Shown piece after piece: positions 33,687 to 42,332 of a stretch of 64,000 bases of DNA. Source of the stretch: Brachybacterium massiliense (GTDB lineage: Bacteria; Actinomycetota; Actinomycetes; Actinomycetales; Dermabacteraceae); contig NZ_FXXB01000008.1 in assembly GCF_900184245.1 (NCBI RefSeq), positions 1,689,883-1,753,882 on the forward strand, written 5' to 3'. The notes under the pieces were generated by a model. That model was not told where the DNA came from, ran no database searches, and worked only from the letters and a program-made list of their open reading frames with translations. The translations under genes and the position numbers were made by a program. Numbering within the stretch: position 1 is the first letter of the stretch; each line of letters begins with the position of its first letter.

Positions 33687-35732
33687 GTGCGCTTCACCAA
33701 CGGATACTGGATGGACCGAGAGGGATACACGGTCCAGCGCGGCCGTCAGGTCCACGACCTGCAGGTCGACGCCGAGGCAGGCCGGCTGCGCGCCTTCGCC
33801 CCCACCCGGCCCGTGCGCGGCCGCGGCGACACCCTGAACAATCCTCAGCTCACCGTCACCTATGAGGCCGTGGCAGAGGGCGTGATCCGGGTGCGGATCG
33901 AGAACCACCGCGGCACCCGCACCCCGCAGCCGCGCTTCGAGATCGCGGCCGACGCCGCCTACCGCGGCACCGTCGAGACCGTCGCCGACGGGCGCACCAC
34001 TCTGCGCGCCGGCGACCTCGCCCTCACGATCGGCGAGGGTGAGCAGTGGCTGGCCGAGTTCACCTCCGCAGGGCGCGCCCTGACCAGCTCCATGCCCCGC
34101 TCGATCGCGCACGTCATCGCCCCGGACGGCCAGCGGTACATGCACGAGCAGCTCAGCCTCCAGCCGGGGGAGAGCGTCTACGGGCTGGGCGAGCGCTTCG
34201 GCGCCTTCGTCAAGAACGGCCAGAGCGTCGACATCTGGAACGAGGACGGCGGCACCACCTCCGAGCAGGCCTACAAGAACGTCCCGCTCTACCTCACCTC
34301 GCGCGGCTACGGAGTGTTCGTCGAGGACGCCGGCGGGGTCTCCTTCGAGGTCGCCTCCGAGATGACCACCCGCGTGCAGTTCTCCGTCGAGGGCCAGTCC
34401 CTGAGCTACCTGCTGATCGACGGTCCCACCCCCAAGGACGTGCTGCGCCGCTACACCGCCCTCACGGGCCGCCCGCCGCTGGTGCCCGAATGGTCCTACG
34501 GGCTGTGGCTGTCCACCTCCTTCACCACCGACTACGACGAGGCCACGGTCATGTCGTTCATCGACGGGATGGAGGAGCGCGGCATCCCGCTGTCCGTGTT
34601 CCACTTCGACTGCTTCTGGATGCGCGGCTTCACCTGGACCGACTTCGTGTGGGACCCGGCGACCTTCCCCGACCCCGCCGGGCTCATCCGCCGACTGCAC
34701 GAGCGCGGGCTGAAGGTGTGCGTGTGGATCAACCCGTACATCGCCCAGAAGTCGGTGCTCTTCGACGAGGGCCTCGAGCACGGCTACCTGGTGCGCACGG
34801 CCGACGGCAACGTGTGGCAGACCGACCTCTGGCAGGCCGGGATGGCGCTGGTGGACTTCACCAACCCCGAGGCCGCAGCCTGGTACCGCGGCAAGCTCGA
34901 GGGGCTGCTGGACATCGGCGTGGACTGCTTCAAGACCGACTTCGGGGAGCGGATCCCGGTGCGGGATATCGCCTGGCACGACGGCTCCGACCCCGAGAAG
35001 ATGCACAACTACTACACGCATCTGTTCAACCGCACCGCCTTCGACCTGCTGGTGGAGCGCCGCGGCGAGGGCGAGGCGATCCTCTTCGCCCGTTCCGCGA
35101 CCGCCGGTGGTCAGCAGTTCCCCGCGCACTGGGGTGGGGACAACGACTCCTCACTGCCCTCGATGGGGGAGACCCTGCGCGGCGGGCTGTCGCTCGCGCT
35201 GTCCGGCTTCGGCTACTGGAGCCACGACATCGGCGGCTTCGAAGGGGCCCCGGATCCCACCGTGTTCAAGCGCTGGCTCGCCTTCGGCCTGCTCTCCTCC
35301 CACTCGCGCCTGCACGGCTCGAGCTCCTACCGGGTGCCGTGGGCGTTCGACGACGAGGCCGTGGAGGTGGCGCGACGCTTCACCCTCCTCAAGCAGCAGC
35401 TCGTGCCCTATCTGCAGGAGATGGCGATCGCGGCGCACGAGCAGGGCACCCCGATCCTGCGACCGATGGTCCTCGAGTTCCCCGAGGACCGCACCTGCCA
35501 CGCGATCGACACCCAGTACATGCTCGGTGACTCGCTCCTGGTCGCGCCGGTGTTCTCACCCGACGGGGAGGTCGAGGTGTACCTGCCCGAGGGGCGCTGG
35601 ACCTCCGTGTTCGACGGCAGCGTCGAAGAGGGCGGCCGCTGGTTGCGCCAGCAGCACGGCGTCATGACCCTCCCGCTGTACGTGCGCGAGGGCGCGGAGC
35701 TCGGGATCGACCCGGCGGCGCTCGGGGTGTGA
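33687..35732 (+). CDS. yicI: Alpha-xylosidase (GH31, YicI type)
   Basis: A 681-residue cytoplasmic glycoside hydrolase family 31 enzyme without signal peptide. The catalytic nucleophile is in CFKTDFGERIP and the acid/base in HWGGDNDSSLPSMGETLRGG. FHFDCFWMRGFTWTDFVWD is characteristic of YicI-type alpha-xylosidases. The N-terminal beta-sandwich begins RFTNGYWMDREGYTVQRGRQ. It releases alpha-linked xylose from isoprimeverose or xyloglucan fragments. GTG 33687 follows AAAGGAG; longer frames are not homologous. It stands alone under its own LacI-type operator and ends in a strong hairpin shared with the convergent gene. Confidence 0.93.
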   Translation: MRFTNGYWMDREGYTVQRGRQVHDLQVDAEAGRLRAFAPTRPVRGRGDTLNNPQLTVTYEAVAEGVIRVRIENHRGTRTPQPRFEIAADAAYRGTVETVADGRTTLRAGDLALTIGEGEQWLAEFTSAGRALTSSMPRSIAHVIAPDGQRYMHEQLSLQPGESVYGLGERFGAFVKNGQSVDIWNEDGGTTSEQAYKNVPLYLTSRGYGVFVEDAGGVSFEVASEMTTRVQFSVEGQSLSYLLIDGPTPKDVLRRYTALTGRPPLVPEWSYGLWLSTSFTTDYDEATVMSFIDGMEERGIPLSVFHFDCFWMRGFTWTDFVWDPATFPDPAGLIRRLHERGLKVCVWINPYIAQKSVLFDEGLEHGYLVRTADGNVWQTDLWQAGMALVDFTNPEAAAWYRGKLEGLLDIGVDCFKTDFGERIPVRDIAWHDGSDPEKMHNYYTHLFNRTAFDLLVERRGEGEAILFARSATAGGQQFPAHWGGDNDSSLPSMGETLRGGLSLALSGFGYWSHDIGGFEGAPDPTVFKRWLAFGLLSSHSRLHGSSSYRVPWAFDDEAVEVARRFTLLKQQLVPYLQEMAIAAHEQGTPILRPMVLEFPEDRTCHAIDTQYMLGDSLLVAPVFSPDGEVEVYLPEGRWTSVFDGSVEEGGRWLRQQHGVMTLPLYVREGAELGIDPAALGV

Positions 35733-35737
35733 GGACG

Positions 35738-35771
35738 GGCCGGGTCGGGCGTCGTGGCGCCTGACCCGGCC
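35738..35771. terminator. Bidirectional hairpin terminator
   Basis: GGCCGGGTC (35738-35746) pairs with GACCCGGCC (35763-35771), and inner GGGCG/CGCCT extends the stem to 14 bp (one G-T pair) around a 6-base loop. It lies between the convergent yicI and PEP mutase-like genes. Confidence 0.75.
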
Positions 35772-35781
35772 GGCCTCTCGC

Positions 35782-36555
35782 TCAGCCCTGCGGGGCCCAG
35801 CTCGCGAGCTTCTCGGCGGAGACATCGCCGAGCCACTTCTGCCACAGCGGGCCGAAGGTGACGCGGCGGACGCCGAGCTCGGTGAGCTCGGCCAGGGACC
35901 CGGCGCCGTGCCCGTCGACGGGGTGGGCGGTGACGTTCACCGGCACCGAGACCGCCTCGACCAGTGCGGTGACCTGCTCGGCCGTGCTCAGCCCCACGGG
36001 GTAGACGGCGCGGGCGCCCGCGGACTCCATCAGCCGGATCCGCTCGACCGCCTCGGCCAGCGGATCGGAGAAGACGTCGGTGCCGAGCTTGACCGCGTCG
36101 GTGCGCCCGTTGATCACGAACGGGACCCCGGCCTCGTCGGCCGCGCTGCGGGCGGCGGCGATGTAGTCGGCGTGCTCCTGGCGATCGCGCACCCGCTTGT
36201 CCTCGCGGTGGACCACGTCCTCGATGTTCGCGCCCACGGCCCCGGCGTCGAGCAGCCGCTCGATCAGCTCCTTGGCGCCGAGGCCGTACCCGGACTCGAC
36301 GTCCGCGCTGACGGGGACGTCGACGGATCCCGCGATCCTCCCGACCACCGCCAGGTAGTCGGCGAAGTCCATGTTCTCGCCGTCGGCGCTGCCGATCGCA
36401 TCAGCGACGGGATGGCTGCCCACGGTGAGGCCGCGGAAACCCGCCTGAGCGGCGACCTGGGCGCTCCAGGTGTCCCAGACGGTGGGCAGGACGAGAATCT
36501 CTCCGGAGTCGTGCAGGTCGGCGAGGGTGGTGGCGTGGTCGGCGGTGCGGGACAT
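35782..36555 (-). CDS. Isocitrate lyase/PEP mutase-family enzyme
   Basis: A 257-residue TIM-barrel protein of the PEP mutase/isocitrate lyase superfamily (COG2513 type). LPTVWDTWSAQVAAQAGFRG begins the barrel, VPVSADVESGYG has the metal-binding Asp residues, GANIEDVVHRED follows, and VINGRTDAVK fits. The KKCGH lyase loop is missing, so it is not an isocitrate or methylisocitrate lyase in the strict sense. Oxaloacetate decarboxylase, phosphonopyruvate hydrolase or an unknown C-C lyase are possible. AGGAGG precedes ATG 36555. It is monocistronic and convergent with yicI. Confidence 0.82.
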   Translation of the reverse strand: MSRTADHATTLADLHDSGEILVLPTVWDTWSAQVAAQAGFRGLTVGSHPVADAIGSADGENMDFADYLAVVGRIAGSVDVPVSADVESGYGLGAKELIERLLDAGAVGANIEDVVHREDKRVRDRQEHADYIAAARSAADEAGVPFVINGRTDAVKLGTDVFSDPLAEAVERIRLMESAGARAVYPVGLSTAEQVTALVEAVSVPVNVTAHPVDGHGAGSLAELTELGVRRVTFGPLWQKWLGDVSAEKLASWAPQG

Positions 36556-36903
36556 GGGGCCTCCTGGACTCGTGGTCGTGCCGGTCCCGCCACCCTATGC
36601 ACGGGTGCGTGCGCGGGGAAGGGGTTGAGGTCTGTCAAGCTTTCGGCCCAGGTCAGAGGCGGATGGAGGGCCCGGCCGTTCCTCCACATCCCAGCCTCGT
36701 CCAGATCTCCGGGAGGGTCCTGGTGCGGGGGATGAGAAGTTGATGGGCTGGTGACGGACCCAGAGCACCCCACAGGTGGGAGACCGTCATGACCATCGTT
36801 CCGCTGGCACCGAATGCCCCGGAGAACGAACGCCTGGATCGGACGGGCGCCGAGGAGAGGATCCAGCACCAGGCCGCGGTGATCGCGGCGGCGACCTGCG
36901 AGC
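36556..36903. other. Spacer with no intact gene
   Basis: This 348-bp stretch holds the promoter side of the PEP mutase-like gene and, from about 36780, short open segments that look like decayed coding DNA leading into the HNH remnant. A half-dyad AAGCTTTCGG lies at 36638-36647; it resembles one arm of the xylan-type operator but lacks the other. Confidence 0.4.
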
Positions 36904-37350
36904 TGCCACCAGATCCGCCACCTCGACGCCCATCACTTCGTCCCATGGTCCGAGGGAGGGCGCACGGACATCGACGGCCTCGCGCTGCTGTGCCGCCGTC
37001 ACCACGTCATGGTCCATGAGGGCGGGATGCGCGTGGTGCACGATGCAGGCCGATCCTCGTCCCACCGGGCTCGGCTCCTGGTGCTCGACAGCTCCGGCCG
37101 TCCCGTCCAGGCTCGCTGGCCGGCGATGCTCGAACACGTCCGGGTCCGAGAGCCGAGCCGAGATGAGCCTGAGTCGAGGGCCGACGCCGGTGACGGTCCA
37201 GCGGAGGAAGGAGCAGCACAGTCGCCGCTCGGTCCGATCGCCGTGGCTGTGGACGGCATCGGGTTCAGTTTCGCGGCGTGCGTCGATGCCCTGTGCGAGA
37301 GCCTGATCGACGAATCCAGCACCCCTCGCACAGCCCCCGGCGCGGCATGA
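36904..37350 (+). pseudogene. HNH endonuclease remnant (DUF222/13E12-type)
   Basis: The frame from 36904 reads CHQIRHLDAHHFVPWSEGGR, continues TDIDGLALLCRRHHVMVHEGG and ends at 37350. This is the HNH nuclease domain found at the C-terminus of the large DUF222 proteins that occur in many copies in actinobacteria. The preceding Cys of the zinc knuckle (TCEL) is in another frame, and no DUF222 N-terminal domain is present; intact relatives exceed 400 residues. A small open frame from 36789 (MTIVPLAPNAPENERLDRTG) may be part of the same decayed gene. A late start at ATG 37009 would give a product without the nuclease core. Confidence 0.7.
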
Positions 37351-37354
37351 GAAC

Positions 37355-37385
37355 GCCCGGGCCTCCCGAAGAAGGAGACCCGGGC
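37355..37385 (-). terminator. Hairpin terminator after the bxl-like ABC operon
   Basis: GCCCGGG (37355-37361) pairs with CCCGGGC (37379-37385), with an inner CTCC/GGAG extension and a single-base bulge. It lies 39 bases downstream of the stop of the last permease gene on the minus strand. Confidence 0.65.
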
Positions 37386-37423
37386 ATCGCCGAGCGAGCG
37401 GGCTCAGGCCCGTCGGCCCTGAA

Positions 37424-38254
37424 CTACTTGCTGAAGCCCGCCGTCAGGCCGCTGATCAGCTGGCGTCGGCCCGCGATGTACAGCACCAGGATCGGCAGCG
37501 CGGAGAGCATCACCGCGGCCAGCACGGCCGGGATGTTCACGGTGAACTCGCCCTGGTAGGCCCACAGCGACAGCGGCAGCACGCGCATCTCGGAGCTCTG
37601 GGTGAGCACCAGCGGGAACAGGAATCCGTTCCACACCTGCAGCGCGTCGTAGATGCCCACGGTGACCACGGCCGGCTTCGCCAGCGGCAACACCAACGAG
37701 CGGAACATCTGCCAGTCCGAGGCGCCGTCGACGGTCATCGACTCGTACAGCTCCTTGGGCACATCCCGCAGGAAGTTCGTCAGGATCAGCACGGTGATCG
37801 GGATGGCGAAGGCGATCGAGGGCAGGATCAGCGCCCACAGGGTGTCGTACAGGCCCAGCTGCACGATCAGGTAGTAGATCGGGATGATCGTGGCCTGCAG
37901 CGGGATCGCGATGCCCATCAGGAACAGCTTCTGGCTGAAGCGCGCCAGGCGGGTCCTCGAGCGCACGATCACGTAGCTGGCCAGCAGCGAGGCGGTCACC
38001 ACGGCGATCACGGTGATCACCGTGACGAACACCGAGTTCGCGAAGTAGCGCAGGAAGTCGTTCTCGAGCACGAAGCGGAACGGCTCGAGGGTGAACTCCG
38101 TGGGCAGCGACAGCGGGTTCGAGGAGTAGTAGTCCTCGCGCGGGCGCACGCTGGTGACCACGATGTAGTAGATCGGCACCAGGATCACCAGCAGCCAGGC
38201 GAAGCCCAGGAGGCCGCCGACGACGTTGGGGGAGCGGTGGGTGGTCGTGCTCAT
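37424..38254 (-). CDS. Sugar ABC transporter permease (MalG-like)
   Basis: A 276-residue permease with six spans (first: GGLLGFAWLLVILVPIYYIV). The EAA loop is YESMTVDGASDWQMFRSLVL, with E-S-M replacing E-A-A. The C-terminus is RRQLISGLTAGFSK. ATG 38254 is chosen because it follows the preceding stop by one base and has GAGGG upstream; the longer frame (38293) overlaps the upstream permease. Last gene of an operon with SBP and MalF-like permease, which is preceded by two xylan-type operators. Confidence 0.88.
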   Translation of the reverse strand: MSTTTHRSPNVVGGLLGFAWLLVILVPIYYIVVTSVRPREDYYSSNPLSLPTEFTLEPFRFVLENDFLRYFANSVFVTVITVIAVVTASLLASYVIVRSRTRLARFSQKLFLMGIAIPLQATIIPIYYLIVQLGLYDTLWALILPSIAFAIPITVLILTNFLRDVPKELYESMTVDGASDWQMFRSLVLPLAKPAVVTVGIYDALQVWNGFLFPLVLTQSSEMRVLPLSLWAYQGEFTVNIPAVLAAVMLSALPILVLYIAGRRQLISGLTAGFSK

Positions 38255-38255
38255 C

Positions 38256-39263
38256 TCAGGCGCCCTCCATCTGGCTCTCCATGCGATCCGCACCCGAGAT
38301 GCGGTTCAGGATCAGCGACAGGGTCAGTCCCACGACCACCAGGATCACGGCGATCACGCTGGCCGGACCCATCTGGTAGGAGCGGAAACCGGTCAGGTAC
38401 ATGTCCAGCGGCAGGATCCTCGTGGCATTGCCCGGCCCGCCCATGGTCAGGATGAACACCAGGTCGAAGTAGGTCAGCGAGCCCACCAGCATCAGGGTGG
38501 AGCTGGTGACGATGGTGTACTTCAGCTGCGGCAGGGTCACGGAGAAGAACTGCCGCACACGGCCGGCGCCGTCGAGGGTCGCGGCCTCGTACATCGACTT
38601 CGGGATCTGCCGCACCCCGGCCTGGTACAGCAGCGAGTGGAACGGCACGAACGACCACGAGATCACCATGATCACCGTGTAGAAGGCGAAGTTCGGCGAG
38701 CCCAGCCAGTCCTGGCGCAGGAAGTCCAGACCGAAGGCGCGGGAGATGCCGAAGTTCGGGTCCAGCAGCGCCTTGAAAGCGATGCCCACAGCCGCCGCGG
38801 AGAACAGCAGCGGCAGGAAGTACAGGATGGAGAACACCTCGCGGTAGCGCTGGTGCCCGGCCATGAAGGTCCCCAGCAGCAGGCTGAGGGGGAACTGGAC
38901 TGCGTAGCTCAGCACCGTCATCAGCAGCGTCAGCCACATGGCGTTGAGCGTGACGGGGTTCTGGAACACGTGCAACCAGGCGTCCAGGCCGGCGAACTCG
39001 GGGGTGCCCAGGCCGTCCCAGGCGAAGAAGGACAGCACCACCACGCCCGCCAGGGGCAGCAGCGCGAAGACGCCGAAGAAGCTCAGCGCGGGCACCAGCA
39101 GCCAGTTGCTGGGTGCGGTCCTGAGCTGGTTGCGCCGGCCGCGCGGGGAGCCGACGGGTCCGCGGGCCGCCTCGCGGGAGGGCGTGGTGCCCTCGGGCGA
39201 GGCGGCGGCGGGGTCGGCAGCGGCGGCACCGTGGACGGGTGCGTTCGACTGCCCGGCGGTCAT
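38256..39263 (-). CDS. Sugar ABC transporter permease (MalF-like)
   Basis: A 335-residue permease with a long, low-complexity, proline/alanine-rich cytoplasmic N-terminus (residues 1-50), then six spans (LLVPALSFFGVFALLPLAGV first). The EAA loop is YEAATLDGAGRVRQFFSVTL. Its start (ATG 39263) overlaps the binding-protein stop at 39260 (ATGA). It is the middle gene of the operon. Confidence 0.88.
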   Translation of the reverse strand: MTAGQSNAPVHGAAAADPAAASPEGTTPSREAARGPVGSPRGRRNQLRTAPSNWLLVPALSFFGVFALLPLAGVVVLSFFAWDGLGTPEFAGLDAWLHVFQNPVTLNAMWLTLLMTVLSYAVQFPLSLLLGTFMAGHQRYREVFSILYFLPLLFSAAAVGIAFKALLDPNFGISRAFGLDFLRQDWLGSPNFAFYTVIMVISWSFVPFHSLLYQAGVRQIPKSMYEAATLDGAGRVRQFFSVTLPQLKYTIVTSSTLMLVGSLTYFDLVFILTMGGPGNATRILPLDMYLTGFRSYQMGPASVIAVILVVVGLTLSLILNRISGADRMESQMEGA

Positions 39264-40576
39264 GCGTCCAGCGTCGCGTTCATGTTGGTGACGAACTCAT
39301 CCGGCTGGATCTCGCCCAGGAAGATCCGGGAGAGGTTGTTCAGCAGCTCCTGCGCGGGAGCCGGGGCCAGGGCCTGGTCCCAGGAGAGCTGGAAGTGCGG
39401 GGCGTTCAGCACCATGTCGTAGGCGAAGGAGAGGAAGTCCTCGTCGTCCAGCCCCGCGAAGGAGTCCTCGAGACCGGCCACGGCCGGGATCGCGCCCATC
39501 GCCAGGAAGCTGTCCACCATCTCCTGGTTGAGGTTGAACTCGTTGAGGTACTGGATGGCCAGCTCCTGGACCTCCGGGTCCGCATCTGCGGAGACGGACC
39601 AGTAGTTGGCGGGGTTGCCGACCACGTTCGCGGGATCGCCCGCGCCGCCGTCCATCGCCGGGAAGTTGAGGAACCCGAGGTTGCCGTCGGCGACGAAGTC
39701 CGGGGCGTCCTGCTTGAAGGTGCCGTAGACCCAGCTGCCCTGCAGCAGCATCGCGGCCTGGCCGGTGTGCACGAGGGCGGCGTCGGCGCCTGCGTCGGCC
39801 GAGACGGAGCCGAAGGCGTTGCCGAAGGCTCCGGCGTCCACCAGCTCGATGATCGACTCGAGCGCCGAGGTGATCGCGGGATCGGACCACGCATCGGCCT
39901 CGCCGGCCACGGCCTTCTGGAACACGCCCTCGCCGCCGATGCGGTCGGTGAGGTACTGGATGTACATCAGCTCGGGCCACACGCTCTGACCGGCCAGGGA
40001 GATCGGGGTGATCCCGGCGGAGGAGAAGGTCTCCACGGCGGTCATCAGCTCGTCCCAGGTGGTGGGCGGGGTGACCGAGTGCTCCTCGAACAGCGCGGTG
40101 TTGTAGTAGAGGATCACCGGCTGGGTGTCGTTGTTGGGGACGCCGTACTGGGCGCCGTCCACCTGGCCCACCTGACCGATCGACTCGATCGTGCGGCCGA
40201 GCACGTCATCGACCTTGCCGGAGAGATCCACGACGGAGCCGTTGGCGACGTAGTCGGCCAGCGTGCCGCCGGCCCAGTTGAACACCAGGGTGGGGGCGTT
40301 GCCCGAGCCGATCGCGGTGCGGATCTTCTCCTTGTAGGAGTCGTTCGCGAAGAACTCCATGGAGAACTCGTTGTCGGGGTTCGCCTCGTTCCAGGCGTTG
40401 AAGGACTGCTCGTAGGTGTCCTGCTTCGCGCCGGTCAGGGCCCAGACGGAAAGACTCGACGGAGAGCCGCCCCCGCCGCTGGGCTGCGTGCCGCCGCCGC
40501 AGGCGCTGAGGCCTGCCAGGGCGGGGATCGTCAGGCCGAGGCCCGCGAGAGTTGCGCGGCGAGTGGGTTGCATCAT
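39260..40576 (-). CDS. Sugar ABC transporter substrate-binding lipoprotein, probably xylo-oligosaccharide
   Basis: A 438-residue family-1 binding protein. MQPTRRATLAGLGLTIPALA followed by GLSACGGG gives a signal peptide and lipobox (LSAC). Mature-protein motifs include LSVWALTGAKQDTYEQSFNA and GVPNNDTQPVILYYNTALFE. ATG 40576 or the adjacent ATG 40573 is the start; GGAGG is 5 or 8 bases upstream. The promoter region carries two GAAA-N2-TTTC dyads (40610-40619, 40769-40778). In Streptomyces the related bxlE-type xylobiose-binding protein gene is controlled through such dyads, so xylobiose or another xylo-oligosaccharide is the likely ligand. This is inference from the operator, not from the binding pocket. 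Confidence 0.85.
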   Translation of the reverse strand: MMQPTRRATLAGLGLTIPALAGLSACGGGTQPSGGGGSPSSLSVWALTGAKQDTYEQSFNAWNEANPDNEFSMEFFANDSYKEKIRTAIGSGNAPTLVFNWAGGTLADYVANGSVVDLSGKVDDVLGRTIESIGQVGQVDGAQYGVPNNDTQPVILYYNTALFEEHSVTPPTTWDELMTAVETFSSAGITPISLAGQSVWPELMYIQYLTDRIGGEGVFQKAVAGEADAWSDPAITSALESIIELVDAGAFGNAFGSVSADAGADAALVHTGQAAMLLQGSWVYGTFKQDAPDFVADGNLGFLNFPAMDGGAGDPANVVGNPANYWSVSADADPEVQELAIQYLNEFNLNQEMVDSFLAMGAIPAVAGLEDSFAGLDDEDFLSFAYDMVLNAPHFQLSWDQALAPAPAQELLNNLSRIFLGEIQPDEFVTNMNATLDA

Positions 40577-40926
40577 TGCTGCCTCCAGATCACGGTCCGA
40601 CACTCTACAGAAAGATTTCGGAAACTAATGTCGGTAGGCAGTAGTAAATCCTGCTTCCCGCCCTGGGTCAAGCGGGATCGGATCCAGGAGGTCCAGGCGG
40701 CAGATGGCCAGCGTCGTCGCAGGGTGCTGCGCGGGGTGCGGTGGTGGAGGGTGTGGGCGAGAAGGGAAGAAAACTTTCGTGCCGCAGCGCGAGTCGTCCG
40801 ATGTCCTGCGGTGCGGGAGAGCGGGCGCACGACGAGACGCCCCCGCCTCCCGCCGCGTGCGGCGGGAGGCGGGGGCGTCGTGCGGAGTGCTCGGGCGCCG
40901 ACGGCGCGGGAGGCGCGCCGGGCGGC
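40577..40926 (-). promoter_or_regulatory. Promoter region of the ABC operon with two xylan-type operators
   Basis: GAAA-GA-TTTC (40610-40619) lies 34 bases before the start codon and GAAA-AC-TTTC (40769-40778) about 190 bases before it. The first is extended by CGGAAAC (40619-40625), so three half-sites are phased at roughly one helical turn. Further upstream lies the strong terminator of the preceding gene (40836-40879). No gene is seen in the 350 bp. Confidence 0.65.
40836..40879 (-). terminator. 20-bp perfect hairpin terminator
   Basis: Bases 40836-40855 and 40860-40879 are perfectly complementary over 20 bp (19 of the pairs forming a GC-rich run) around the 4-base loop CGTG. It lies 48 bases downstream of the oxidoreductase that ends at 40927. 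It is the strongest hairpin seen in the window and isolates that gene from the ABC operon. Confidence 0.85.
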
Positions 40927-42012
40927 TCAGGCGCGGCCGGTCAGCTCCCGGGCCTGCTGCTGCGCATCGAGCGCGAGCTCGACGGCCTTGAAGGCGTGCT
41001 CCTGGGTCATCGCGTTCTCGGTGCGGTGCAGCACGTCGAGGATCAGCTCGCCGAAGAAGGGGTAGCCCACCGCGCCGGTGGCGTTGAGGCGGTGCTCGCC
41101 CTCGGCATCGACGAGGATCACCTGGCCGCCGCCGTTGTCCGTGGTGACGTCGATGTACTTGCGCAGCTCGATGTAGCCCTCGGTGCCGAGGATGAAGGTG
41201 CGCCCGTCGCCCCAGGTGCGCAGGCCCTTGGGGGTGAACCAGTCCACGCGCACGAAGCCGGTGGCGCCGCTCGAGAGCGCGATGTGCGCATCGCCGTAGT
41301 CGTCGAGCTCCGGGTGCTCGGGGTTGCCGAAGTTGCCGATCGAGGAGGAGAGGATCTCCCCGTCCTCGGAGCCGGTGAAGGTGAGCATCTGCTCGAAGTT
41401 GTGGCTGCCGATGTCGGTGAGGATGCCGCCGTAGCTCGCGCGCTCGAAGAACCAGTCCGGGCGGGTTGCGGGATCGCCGATGCGGTGCGGGCCCATCCCC
41501 TGCACCTGCAGCACCTTGCCGATCGCGCCGCGCTCGATGAGCTGCCCGGCCAGCACCGCGGCCTCCACGTGGATCCGCTCGGAGTAGTAGACCGCGTACT
41601 TCCGGCCGGTGCGCTCCACCGCGGCCTTCGCCTCGGCGAGCTGCTCGTGGCTGATCAGCGGGGCCTTGTCCGTGAAGTAGTCCTTGTCGGCCTCCATCAC
41701 ACGGATGCCCAGCGGCGCGCGCTCCACCGGGATCGCGGCGGCGGCGACCAGCAGCACCTCGGGATCGGAGAGCACCTCCTCCTCGCTCGAGGCGATCTTC
41801 ACCTGCGGGAACTTCTCCTGGAAGGCCTTGGCCCGCTCGGGCTGGGTGTCGTAGACCCACTTCAGGGTGCCGCCCGCGTCGAGCAGGCCCTGCGTCATGC
41901 CGCCGATGTGGCCGTGGTCGAGGTGCATCGCGGCGAAGACGAACTCCCCGGGCTCGACCACCGGCTGCGGCATCGAGTCGGGGGCGTAGTCGGCTCCTTC
42001 GGAGACAGCCAT
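40927..42012 (-). CDS. Divergent Gfo/Idh/MocA-family oxidoreductase
   Basis: A 361-residue protein with Gfo/Idh/MocA architecture but an unusual nucleotide-binding loop: VFAAMHLDHGHIGGMTQGLL (residues 25-44) lacks GxGxxG. The EKP motif is replaced by TDKAPLIS (114-121), keeping only the Lys. The substrate domain has GGILTDIGSHNFEQML with Asp and His. GGAAAGGAC precedes ATG 42012. It is monocistronic, bounded by the 20-bp terminator on one side and by a promoterless-looking spacer on the other. The HxHIGG loop resembles that of the paralogue at 3377 (WHVHAEEY) and suggests a separate subfamily. Substrate unknown; the sugar context suggests a glycoside or uronate derivative. Confidence 0.78.
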   Translation of the reverse strand: MAVSEGADYAPDSMPQPVVEPGEFVFAAMHLDHGHIGGMTQGLLDAGGTLKWVYDTQPERAKAFQEKFPQVKIASSEEEVLSDPEVLLVAAAAIPVERAPLGIRVMEADKDYFTDKAPLISHEQLAEAKAAVERTGRKYAVYYSERIHVEAAVLAGQLIERGAIGKVLQVQGMGPHRIGDPATRPDWFFERASYGGILTDIGSHNFEQMLTFTGSEDGEILSSSIGNFGNPEHPELDDYGDAHIALSSGATGFVRVDWFTPKGLRTWGDGRTFILGTEGYIELRKYIDVTTDNGGGQVILVDAEGEHRLNATGAVGYPFFGELILDVLHRTENAMTQEHAFKAVELALDAQQQARELTGRA

Positions 42013-42332
42013 GGGATGTCCTTTCCATCGAGGGTGCGGCGCGGGCGCGGTCCCGGCCGATCGAGCGCGGATGATGGACCGCGTCGTCGCGGGCGGACGC
42101 AGGGCGCCGCAGGGTGGCTTCGATGTCAGTGTCCTGCATCACCAGGAGCTCGGGTGAGAGGTGCCGGATGTTGCCAGGTGCGGCCGACGGGGCGGCGGGG
42201 CAGTGACCTCGCCCAAGCCTGCTGCCGCAGCGCCCCACCCCGGGGCTATCGTGGGTGGCCAGTCCACACAGCGGTGCCCGCGCGATGCGCGCACCCACCC
42301 GGTGCCTGGCCGCGGGCCCTGAAAGGTTCACC
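42013..42332. other. Divergent spacer, nothing definite
   Basis: 320 bp between the leftward oxidoreductase and the rightward AspT-type gene. It must hold both promoters, but no convincing -35/-10 pair or operator was found. A small GC-rich dyad GCGC-GAT-GCGC lies near 42281-42291. Confidence 0.35.

Noticed and set aside
31280..35129. Long frames antisense or upstream to mgtE and yicI (for example 32102-33730 and 33501-35129, minus strand)
   Set aside because: No recognisable domains, start far from ribosome-binding sites, and fully overlapped by MgtE and GH31 genes with intact catalytic motifs.
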